The notes below the pieces were generated by a model. The model did not search any database. It was not told the DNA's origin and saw nothing but the letters and a program-made list of their open reading frames with translations. Of a stretch of 9,644 nucleotides of DNA, positions 1 through 6,480 are shown one piece after another. Source of the DNA: Fidelibacterota bacterium (GTDB lineage: Bacteria > Fidelibacterota > Fidelibacteria > Fidelibacterales > DSDE01); assembly GCA_011049095.1 (NCBI GenBank), contig DSDE01000225.1, forward strand, positions 1 to 9,644, written 5' to 3'. Positions within the stretch are counted from its first letter, which is position 1, and each line of letters begins with the position of its first letter. Made by a program: the position numbers and the translations under genes.

Positions 1-1
1 A

Positions 2-307
2 TTTGAAGCGGAAGGCGGTGAGCTTTTTATTGGTGTAGCCGGAATGGCTGCCCATTTGCCAGGGGTGATTGCCTCACATACGCTGAAGCCGGTGCTGGGT
101 GTGCCGGTGGAAGGGCCATCTTTGCAGGGCTTAGACAGTCTCCTGAGCATAGTCCAGATGCCAAAGGGTATTCCTGTAGCCACTTTTGCCATCGGAAAAG
201 CGGGAATGATTAATGCCGTCGTCTTTGCGGCTCAGCTTTTATCTGTAAAATATCCTGACCTGCAAGTGAAGCTCAAAAAATTCCGGGAAATCGGCTCGAT
301 GCTATGA
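2..307 (+). CDS. purE: PurE, N5-carboxyaminoimidazole ribonucleotide mutase, 3' part
   Basis: This is the C-terminal 101 codons of the purine-biosynthesis enzyme that converts N5-CAIR to CAIR (class I PurE) in the cytoplasm. The frame is open to the left window edge, so the gene starts outside; the internal ATG at 44 is not the start. Visible family signatures are the GVAGMAAHLPGVIAS segment around the conserved His of the active site, PVLGVPV, the QGLDSLLSIVQMP block, and GIPVATFAIGKAGMINA, followed by the usual C-terminal helix. The match to PurE is strong by eye. Its TGA stop overlaps the ATG of the next gene (ATGA at 304-307), which suggests translational coupling and a shared transcript with the sugar-nucleotide and glycosyltransferase genes downstream. 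No broken or missing conserved residue is seen in the visible part. Confidence 0.93.
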   Translation, partial: FEAEGGELFIGVAGMAAHLPGVIASHTLKPVLGVPVEGPSLQGLDSLLSIVQMPKGIPVATFAIGKAGMINAVVFAAQLLSVKYPDLQVKLKKFREIGSML

Positions 308-1197
308 AAAAAATTCTTATTACCGGGGCAAATGGTCTCCTTGGCTATCATCTCAGCCGTATTTTTAAAGATGAGTATGAACTCATTATTACCGGAATAG
401 AGGCAGATTCGGCTACTCAAGGGCTCTTGGGGCTCAATTATCAGTTGCTCGATATAAGGGATTTCTCCCAAGTGATAAATATGGTGGAGAGTTTTAAGCC
501 GGAATGGATAATTAATGCCGCTGCATATACAAATGTGGACGGCTGCGAACGGGAGGGGGCTCTCTCTTATGCTGTGAATGTTACTGGGCCGCAGAATTTA
601 GCCAAAGCTGCCAAAGCGCAGAATGCTGGGCTGATTCACTTTAGCAGCGACTATATATTTGATGGAGAAAATGGCCCCTACAGTGAAGATGATGCGGTAA
701 ATCCCATCAGCGCCTATGGCAGGCAAAAGCTTGCTGCAGAAAAGCTGATTTTAGCAGAAATGGACAAACATATCATCATCCGCACCAATGTTCTTTTTGG
801 GAAAGGTCCTTCAGAAGCTGCCAGTTTTGTGCGCTGGATAGCCGATTCTCTGCGGCAGGGTAAGACCATACGCATTGTTGATGACCAGTACAATAATCCC
901 ACCTACAGCAATGATCTGGCTCTTGCTGCGAAAATGCTGCTTGAGGCTGAGCTTTGGGGAATCTGGAATTATGGCGGCGCAGATTATCTGAATCGCTATG
1001 AATTTGCCCGCCTGATTGCCAAAGTATTTGAAATCTCCACTGGAAAGATTTTAGCTATTCCCACTGCAGAATTGCAGCAAATTGCACCCAGGCCCCTGCG
1101 TGGCGGGCTCCGCAATGATAAAATAGTGCAGGCAATTCCTGTTCCACAAGGTCCCTTGACCGAAATCCTTAAAGAAATGAAGGAGTCAGGCTATTGA
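304..1197 (+). CDS. rfbD: RmlD-like dTDP-4-dehydrorhamnose reductase (extended SDR)
   Basis: The 297-residue protein is a cytoplasmic NAD(P)H-dependent short-chain reductase of the RmlD/RfbD family, which reduces dTDP-4-dehydro-L-rhamnose to dTDP-L-rhamnose in that pathway. Visible are the N-terminal nucleotide-binding motif ITGANGLLG (residues 6-14), the NAAAYTNVDGCE block typical of RmlD, the SSDYIFDG block (114-121) supplying the catalytic Ser, and YxxxK with Y138 and K142. IRTNVLFGKG and the C-terminal RPLRGGLRNDKI region also fit, and length matches the family. The start overlaps the purE stop by four bases and lacks a strong RBS, consistent with coupling. No RmlA, RmlB or RmlC gene is in the window, so dTDP-rhamnose as the true product is inferred from the family; related RmlD-like reductases act on other 4-keto sugars. 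Its TGA overlaps the TTG start of the following gene. Confidence 0.85.
   Translation: MKKILITGANGLLGYHLSRIFKDEYELIITGIEADSATQGLLGLNYQLLDIRDFSQVINMVESFKPEWIINAAAYTNVDGCEREGALSYAVNVTGPQNLAKAAKAQNAGLIHFSSDYIFDGENGPYSEDDAVNPISAYGRQKLAAEKLILAEMDKHIIIRTNVLFGKGPSEAASFVRWIADSLRQGKTIRIVDDQYNNPTYSNDLALAAKMLLEAELWGIWNYGGADYLNRYEFARLIAKVFEISTGKILAIPTAELQQIAPRPLRGGLRNDKIVQAIPVPQGPLTEILKEMKESGY
1181..1185 (+). promoter_or_regulatory. RBS supporting the TTG start at 1194
   Basis: AGGAG (AAGGAG if the preceding A is counted) lies eight bases before the TTG at 1194, inside the end of the rmlD-like gene. This spacing supports TTG as the real start of the GT2 gene, since no in-frame ATG exists before its conserved N-terminal strand. 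Confidence 0.6.
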
Positions 1198-1922
1198 AAA
1201 ATTTAGTGATTATTCCTACCTACAATGAAGGCATCAATATTGCCAATCTGATAGAAGCGCTGCGGCAGCAAGCTATCGAAGGCCTGGATATTCTGATAGT
1301 TGATGATAATTCACCTGATGGCACCGGAGAAATCGTTCGGGAGCTGATGAAAAGCGATTCTGCCCTTCATCTCTTAGCCCGGGAGAAAAAAGCAGGTCTG
1401 GGCACTGCCTATATCGCCGGTTTTCGCTGGGCGCTGGAGCGTAATTATGATTGTATTGCCCAGATGGATGCCGATTTCAGTCACGACCCTAAAGACCTGG
1501 TCAAGCTTTTTAAGGCAACAAAAGATTACGACTGGGTCATTGGCAGCCGCTATGTGAAGGGCGTGTCCGTCGTCTATTGGCCGATGCACCGGCTCATTCT
1601 CAGCTATGGCGCCAATATTTACAGCCGAATCATCACCGGTCTGCCAGTGAAAGATGGTACGGCGGGTTTCAAGTGCTGGAATGCCAAAGTGCTGCGCGCC
1701 ATCGAGCTGGATAAGGTGCGAAGCCAGGGCTACTCTTTCCAGATTGAGATGAATTTTCGTGCCTGGAAAGCGGGATTCAAATTTTTTGAAGTACCGATAA
1801 TTTTTGTTGACCGCACTGAAGGGCAGTCAAAAATGTCGAAAAAAATTGTCAGGGAAGCGATTTTTATGGTTTGGAAACTGAAGCTTTGGGGAATTTTTGG
1901 CCGCATTGCCAAACAAAACTAA
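1194..1922 (+). CDS. Polyprenyl-phosphate mannosyl/glucosyltransferase, DPM1-like (GT2)
   Basis: This 242-residue GT-A enzyme resembles dolichol-phosphate mannose synthase (DPM1) and bacterial polyprenol monophosphomannose synthase, which move a sugar from a nucleotide donor onto a polyprenyl phosphate at the inner face of the membrane. Seen directly: VIIPTYNEG at residues 5-13, IVDDNSPDGTGEI at 35-47, the metal-binding MDADFSHDP at 91-99, IGSRYVKG at 116-123, DGTAGFKCW at 154-162, and the DRTEGQSKMS block at 206-215. There is no C-terminal transmembrane extension, so it is like the short soluble DPM1 type. Start is TTG with a good RBS eight bases upstream, and the TTGA overlaps the previous stop. 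Context between an RmlD-like reductase and another GT2 suggests lipid-linked sugar for surface glycan or protein glycosylation. Donor sugar cannot be told from sequence alone. Confidence 0.88.
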   Translation: MKNLVIIPTYNEGINIANLIEALRQQAIEGLDILIVDDNSPDGTGEIVRELMKSDSALHLLAREKKAGLGTAYIAGFRWALERNYDCIAQMDADFSHDPKDLVKLFKATKDYDWVIGSRYVKGVSVVYWPMHRLILSYGANIYSRIITGLPVKDGTAGFKCWNAKVLRAIELDKVRSQGYSFQIEMNFRAWKAGFKFFEVPIIFVDRTEGQSKMSKKIVREAIFMVWKLKLWGIFGRIAKQN

Positions 1923-1932
1923 GCCTTCTCTA

Positions 1933-3951
1933 ATGGCAAAAATCGATCTTTCGGTCATCATTGTCAGCTACAATGTGAAAGAATTTCTGCATCAGACATT
2001 GCTTTCAGTACAGAAAGCCGCCAAAGGTCTGAATTGTGAAATCTGGGTAGTGGACAATGCCAGCCTAGATGGCACAGCAGCTTTTGTCGAGAAGAGCTTT
2101 CCCGAAGTAAAACTGATCGCCAATAATGAGAATTTGGGTTTTGGCAAGGCCAATAATCAGGCGCTGCGGCAAGCTTCAGGAAAATATGTGCTTTTTCTCA
2201 ATCCTGACACAATTGTGCAGGATGATACATTCAGCACGATGATTCGTTTTATGGAGGCCAATGAGCAGATAGCTCTCTCGGGTTGTAAAATTCTTAATGC
2301 TGATGGTACACTGCAGGCTGCCTGTCGCCGGAGCATACCTACTCCGGGCGTGGCTATTCCCAAAATGCTGGGCTTGAGCCGGCTTTTTCCTAAAAGCAAG
2401 TTATTTGGCCGCTATAATCTCACCTATCTTGATCCCGATAAATCTTATCCCGTAGATGCGGTTAGCGGCAGTTTTATGTTTGCCCGCACATCGCTGATGC
2501 AGGCGCTTGGTGGTTTTGATGAAGCATTTTTTATGTATGGAGAAGACCTTGATCTCTGTTATCGGGTGAAAAAGGCAGGCTATGAGATTTGGTATGTGGC
2601 CGAGACGTCCATTATTCACTATAAGGGAGAGAGTTCACGCTTTGCGCCTTTTGACAGTATCGTGGCTTTTTATAAGGCGATGGATATTTTTGTGGGCAAA
2701 CATTTCAGTCAGAGTTACAGTTTAATATTTACCATATTGCTGCGCCTGGGCATCGCTTTGCATCTCAGTATGCGTGCGGTGGGAAAGCTTCTTTATGCCA
2801 TTCGCATTCCCCTGATGGATGGGCTTAGTGTCTATCTGGCTTTTGGGCTGGCGCTGGCGATTCGTTTTCACGAATGGCTCTGGTTTTGGGGCTATCAAAA
2901 GGTGATTTTTCTCTATGCGGCTATCTATCTTTTATCGGGGCTTTTTTGGGGAATTTATCAGCAGCGGCGCTATCAGGTGATTATTGCTGCAGCTTCGGTT
3001 TTTACTGGCGCGCTCCTCAGCGGCAGCCTAAGCTTCTTTCTGCCGCAGATTGCTCACAGCAGACTGGTTTTTGCCCTTGCTTTTATTTTTCTGCTGCTTT
3101 TTGTGCCGGGTTGGCGAATTCTGCATCAACTCTGGCCCGGCAGGCAGCATAACAGCGCTTCACAAATGAATCGCACGATCGTGGTTGGTTCCGGTGCGGA
3201 AGCACATCGTATTGCCAACGCGATTTCCAGCCGCTTAAAGGGTGATTATCTCTTTATGGGCTTTGCGGATGATGCGATGACGGACCCCCGAATCATTGCC
3301 ACTTTAGATACGCTGGCTGAAGTGATTCGCATTCGCCGGATTCGCACAGTGATTTTTACCAGCGATACTGTGGGCAGCGGTGAGATGATGCGGCAGATGC
3401 ACCGGCTGAGGCAGCTTCCGGTGCAATTGAAAATCGTTCCGGAAAACCTGAATATGATTTATGGGAAAGCCAATATTGAGCGATTTGACGATATTTCTGT
3501 AGTGGACCTGGACTATAGTCTGAATCGTTTTTTGCCCAGATTTCTCAAGCGGGCTTTTGATTCTTTTTTAGCGCTCATTCTCTTGCTGATTTTGACGCTG
3601 CCTTCGCTTTTTGCCATTCTTTTTCTTGGATGCCGGTGGGTGGCGCTAAACTCAGATATTTCAGGGCTTAAATGGCAGCGCAATCGCAGCGGCAAGAGCT
3701 GCATCGGTTTTTTTCCGCTGCTGCCAAAAATTCTTACAGGGAAAGTGAGCTTTGTGGGAGATATGCTCAGCTTGCCGCCTGGAAGTGATCGTTATTTTCT
3801 GCCTGGTATCACCGGTTTGATCCAGTTGGAGCATAAGGGTCGCCTGACAGCCGAGCAGCACCAGCGCTTTATGCACTATTACCTGCGTAATCAAAGCTTG
3901 CTGCTGGATATGGACATCCTGGTGAGAACTGTTTTTGGGAAAGGAGTCTAA
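1933..3951 (+). CDS. GT2 glycosyltransferase fused to a degenerate WbaP-like membrane transferase
   Basis: The 672-residue protein joins two units. Residues 1-235 are a rhamnosyltransferase-type GT2 domain: VIIVSYN at 8-14, VVDNASLDGT at 39-48, NLGFGKANNQA at 67-77, FLNPDT at 88-93, and the YGEDLDLCYRV block at 202-212. Residues 264-392 hold several hydrophobic segments, then a Rossmann-like domain starts with RTIVVGSGAEAHRIANAI at 414-431, as in WbaP/undecaprenyl-phosphate sugar phosphotransferases. A membrane helix follows (about 541-566), and the C-terminus keeps GKVSFVGD (603-610), PGITGL (624-629) and the LLDMDILVRT tail. The catalytic stretch expected between helix and GKVSFVG, with KFRSM and the LDELPQ Asp-Glu pair, is missing: only about 36 residues remain. 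So the second unit is probably not an active phosphoglycosyltransferase. ATG 1933 begins right at the conserved GT2 strand; a TTG at 1897 in frame would overlap the previous gene and is less likely. Confidence 0.85.
   Translation: MAKIDLSVIIVSYNVKEFLHQTLLSVQKAAKGLNCEIWVVDNASLDGTAAFVEKSFPEVKLIANNENLGFGKANNQALRQASGKYVLFLNPDTIVQDDTFSTMIRFMEANEQIALSGCKILNADGTLQAACRRSIPTPGVAIPKMLGLSRLFPKSKLFGRYNLTYLDPDKSYPVDAVSGSFMFARTSLMQALGGFDEAFFMYGEDLDLCYRVKKAGYEIWYVAETSIIHYKGESSRFAPFDSIVAFYKAMDIFVGKHFSQSYSLIFTILLRLGIALHLSMRAVGKLLYAIRIPLMDGLSVYLAFGLALAIRFHEWLWFWGYQKVIFLYAAIYLLSGLFWGIYQQRRYQVIIAAASVFTGALLSGSLSFFLPQIAHSRLVFALAFIFLLLFVPGWRILHQLWPGRQHNSASQMNRTIVVGSGAEAHRIANAISSRLKGDYLFMGFADDAMTDPRIIATLDTLAEVIRIRRIRTVIFTSDTVGSGEMMRQMHRLRQLPVQLKIVPENLNMIYGKANIERFDDISVVDLDYSLNRFLPRFLKRAFDSFLALILLLILTLPSLFAILFLGCRWVALNSDISGLKWQRNRSGKSCIGFFPLLPKILTGKVSFVGDMLSLPPGSDRYFLPGITGLIQLEHKGRLTAEQHQRFMHYYLRNQSLLLDMDILVRTVFGKGV
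3941..3946 (+). promoter_or_regulatory. RBS of accA
   Basis: AAGGAG lies five bases before the accA ATG at 3952 and inside the last codons of the preceding gene. Stop TAA (3949-3951) and ATG (3952) abut exactly, indicating co-translation in one operon. Confidence 0.6.
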
Positions 3952-4908
3952 ATGGCAAAAATTATTCTCGATTTTGAAAAGAAAATTTATGATCTGGAAG
4001 CCCGTATAGGTGAGCTGAAAACATCGTCTGAATTAAGCGGATACAGTGTGGATGCCGAGGTGGAAAGTCTGAGCCAGAAGCTGAACGAGCTGATACGGGA
4101 GACCTTTTCAAATCTCAGCCGCTGGCAAAGGGTGCAGTTGGCCCGGCACCCTGACCGACCCTATACTTTGGACTATATTCAGCGAATTATCACCGATTGG
4201 GTGGAGCTTCACGGTGACCGTCAGTTTGGCGATGATAAATCCATTATTGGCGGTATCGGCCTGCTGGATGGTATGGGCGTAATGATTATCGGGCATCAAA
4301 AAGGGCGAAATGTAAAAGAAAATATGAAGCGTAATTATGGAATGCCTCATCCGGAGGGCTACCGAAAAGCGCTGCGTCTGATGAAGATGGCTGAAAAGCT
4401 GAAAAAGCCGGTTATTACGATTATTGATACACCTGGCGCGTACCCTGGAATCGAAGCTGAGGAGCGGGGCCAATCGGAAGCCATTGCCCGCAACCTATTG
4501 GAAATGAGCCGTTTGCGCACGCCTGTTATAAATATGGTTATAGGAGAAGGAGCCAGCGGCGGCGCTTTGGGCATTGGTATCGGCGATCGACTCCTGATGC
4601 TTGAGAATACCTGGTATTCGGTGATTTCGCCGGAAGGCTGCGCTTCGATTTTGCTGCGGGATGCCAGTAAAGCAAAAGAAGCTGCCGAAGCCATGCGGGT
4701 GACTGCCCAGGATATGCTGGAGCTGGGTGTGGCTGATCGCATCATCGAAGAGCCGCTGGGGGGAGCACACCGACATTACGATGAGACGGCGCTGCGGGTC
4801 CGACAGGTTCTTAGCGAGGAATTAAAACAATTGACGCGCCTTTCTACGGAAGAATTACTGAAGCGGCGCTATAAGAAGATTGCCGCCATTGGTGTCTATT
4901 CTGAATAA
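3952..4908 (+). CDS. accA: AccA, acetyl-CoA carboxylase carboxyltransferase subunit alpha
   Basis: This is the alpha half of the carboxyltransferase of acetyl-CoA carboxylase, which with AccD transfers the carboxyl group from biotin on AccB to acetyl-CoA to give malonyl-CoA, the first step of fatty-acid synthesis. The 318 residues match the usual bacterial length. Order of blocks: N-terminal LDFEKKIYDLEARI coiled segment (6-19), RHPDRPYTLDYI (65-76), ELHGDRQFGDD (85-95), IGHQKGRNVKEN (113-124), NYGMPHPEGYRKALRLM (128-144), IDTPGAYPGIEAEERGQ (158-174), and the oxyanion-forming GEGASGGALGIG (198-209), then YSVISPEGCASILLRD (222-237). All look intact. No accD, accB or accC is in the window. It directly abuts the glycosyltransferase upstream and has a strong RBS; the next gene starts 21 bases downstream. 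Confidence 0.96.
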   Translation: MAKIILDFEKKIYDLEARIGELKTSSELSGYSVDAEVESLSQKLNELIRETFSNLSRWQRVQLARHPDRPYTLDYIQRIITDWVELHGDRQFGDDKSIIGGIGLLDGMGVMIIGHQKGRNVKENMKRNYGMPHPEGYRKALRLMKMAEKLKKPVITIIDTPGAYPGIEAEERGQSEAIARNLLEMSRLRTPVINMVIGEGASGGALGIGIGDRLLMLENTWYSVISPEGCASILLRDASKAKEAAEAMRVTAQDMLELGVADRIIEEPLGGAHRHYDETALRVRQVLSEELKQLTRLSTEELLKRRYKKIAAIGVYSE

Positions 4909-4919
4909 GATTTCACAAA

Positions 4920-4925
4920 AGGAGG
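4920..4925 (+). promoter_or_regulatory. RBS of first barrel gene
   Basis: AGGAGG, a full Shine-Dalgarno consensus, lies four bases before ATG 4930 in the 21-base gap after accA. It fixes the start and suggests high translation even if transcription comes from the upstream operon. Confidence 0.6.
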
Positions 4926-4929
4926 GACT

Positions 4930-6240
4930 ATGAAAAAAATAATAGCAGCAATGCTGCTTCTATCTGTGATGGGCTTTTCCCAGGATGAGCCGCTTGAAAA
5001 TGTCAAAACCGGCTGGAATTTTGGCGTGCTGCCCGCCATAGCTTACGATAGCGATGTGGGTTTTCGCTATGGTGGTCTTACCAATATCTACCACTATGGC
5101 GATGGCAGCCGCTATCCCCAATTTAATCACTCCATTTATCTGGAATGGAGCCGCACCACCAAGGGCAGCGGCAATAATATTCTCACCTGGGACACTGATG
5201 TGCTCATTCCCGGCGTAAGAATGATTGCCGAAGCCAGCTACCTCACTGAGAAAGCCCTCGATTTCTACGGTTTCAACGGCGCTGAATCAGAATTTGATGT
5301 CAATAAGACTGATAAAGAGATGATTAATGACTATATCACTCGTGTCTATTATAAGCACGATCGCTCGATGCTGCGTCTCAAAGCTGACTTCCAGGGAAAG
5401 CTGATGGGAGAAAATCTGCGCTGGCTGGGGGGGATTAACTCCTACGGCGTTGACATCAATCGTGTCGATATTGCCGCTATCAATGATGGGGCAGACCCTG
5501 AGGACCTGATTCCTGACACCTTGACACTCTATGATAAATATGTGGCCGACGGGCTCATTCCCGATGACCAGAAAAACGGTGGCATGAGCAATTTTGTGAA
5601 GGTGGGGCTGGTTTACGATACCCGCGACAACGAAGCCAATCCAATGTCCGGCATCTGGACCGAAGCGCTGCTCTTGTTTGCACCTGCTTTTATGGGAAAT
5701 GACCAGGCTTACACCCGTGCCGTGGTGATGCACCGGCAATATTTTACGCTGATTCCCCGCAATCTCAGCTTTGCCTACCGTCTGGCTTATCAGACGAAGC
5801 TCAGTGGTGACTTGCCCTGGTATATGCTGCCTTTCGTGGTGGACAGCAAGCAGGACAGAGACGGGCTTGGCGGCTCCAAAAATCTCCGCGGCATCCTGCG
5901 AAACCGCATCGTGGGCAATGATATCTTTTTCACCAATCTGGAATTGCGCTGGAAGTTTTATCGCACTGTCCTGGGCGGGCAAAATATCTACTTGGCCCTT
6001 AATGGCTTTATAGATGGCGGGATGGTAGTGAAGCCTTATGAATTTTCGCGAAGCGGCAATACCTTCAGCAATAGCGAATTAGGACTCACCGGCGAAGATG
6101 AAAAATTCCATATCAGTTACGGCGGCGGTTTTCGCATCGCGATGAATGAAAATTTCATTGTGGCTATCGATTATGGTATGGCAGCCGATAAGGCGGATGG
6201 CAGCAGCGGCCTCTATATCGGGCTCAATTATCTGTTCTAA
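4930..6240 (+). CDS. POTRA-less Omp85/surface-antigen-like outer-membrane beta-barrel protein
   Basis: A 436-residue exported protein. The N-terminus (MKKIIAAMLLLSVMGFSQ) is a Sec signal peptide cut near residue 17 or 18. The mature part starts almost at once with amphipathic beta strands (WNFGVLPAIAYDSDVGFRYG, residues 29-48), leaving no room for POTRA domains. Two blocks resemble the Omp85/bacterial surface antigen barrel: VYDTRDNEANPMSG at about 228-241, and GLGGSKNLRGILRNR at about 312-326, where LRG sits like the VRGF/Y motif of the barrel's L6 loop. The chain ends LYIGLNYLF with a terminal Phe, as expected for a BAM-inserted barrel. A 60-residue insertion at roughly 170-225, rich in Asp, looks like an extracellular loop. 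Family membership is by eye and moderately sure; the cargo or function is unknown. A paralogue follows immediately, and a hairpin follows the stop. Confidence 0.75.
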   Translation: MKKIIAAMLLLSVMGFSQDEPLENVKTGWNFGVLPAIAYDSDVGFRYGGLTNIYHYGDGSRYPQFNHSIYLEWSRTTKGSGNNILTWDTDVLIPGVRMIAEASYLTEKALDFYGFNGAESEFDVNKTDKEMINDYITRVYYKHDRSMLRLKADFQGKLMGENLRWLGGINSYGVDINRVDIAAINDGADPEDLIPDTLTLYDKYVADGLIPDDQKNGGMSNFVKVGLVYDTRDNEANPMSGIWTEALLLFAPAFMGNDQAYTRAVVMHRQYFTLIPRNLSFAYRLAYQTKLSGDLPWYMLPFVVDSKQDRDGLGGSKNLRGILRNRIVGNDIFFTNLELRWKFYRTVLGGQNIYLALNGFIDGGMVVKPYEFSRSGNTFSNSELGLTGEDEKFHISYGGGFRIAMNENFIVAIDYGMAADKADGSSGLYIGLNYLF

Positions 6241-6259
6241 GCTGTTTTTTTAGTATTTA

Positions 6260-6310
6260 AACCCGGATATGGTCAGCGACTCTATTCGGGTTCTTTGCCT
6301 TCTTTGCTTT
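6260..6310 (+). terminator. Likely intrinsic terminator after first barrel gene
   Basis: AACCCGGATA (6260-6269) pairs with TATTCGGGTT (6283-6292) as a ten-base stem with one G-U pair and a 13-base loop. It is followed by a T-rich stretch (6293-6314) rather than a perfect T tract. Position, 19 bases after the barrel stop, fits the end of the purE-to-barrel transcript. It also lies over the first possible ATG (6269) of the next open frame, arguing that translation of the second barrel gene begins further down. Confidence 0.6.
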
Positions 6311-6480
6311 TTTATGGAGAATGGCGCTGTGACAGACTCAAATCTCTTATTTTCTCAAGGAATGCTCACAATGGGAGTCTGGGGAAGCTCGTCGCACAAC
6401 CAATCAAGCTTCTTGCACGAGTGCAGATGCATATCAGACGGCTGCAAAGGCAGTTCAGAAGAGACGACAAGAATTTTTAC
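6311..6480. other. Unexplained stretch before the second barrel's signal peptide
   Basis: Between the terminator and the signal-peptide core the + strand frame is open, but the encoded residues do not resemble either barrel or a signal peptide. A second + frame (6295-6489) and a minus frame (stop 6355-6357, open to 6519) are also open across it. None shows a family I recognise. It may be a 5' leader, a decayed insertion, or an unusual N-terminal extension. Confidence 0.4.

Noticed and set aside
1897..1935. TTG start at 1897 for the fused glycosyltransferase
   Set aside because: It would overlap the previous gene by 26 bases and adds residues before the conserved GT2 first strand; ATG 1933 fits better.
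5287..5982. 231-codon open frame on the minus strand
   Set aside because: Antisense to the first barrel gene, which has a signal peptide, RBS and barrel pattern on the + strand.
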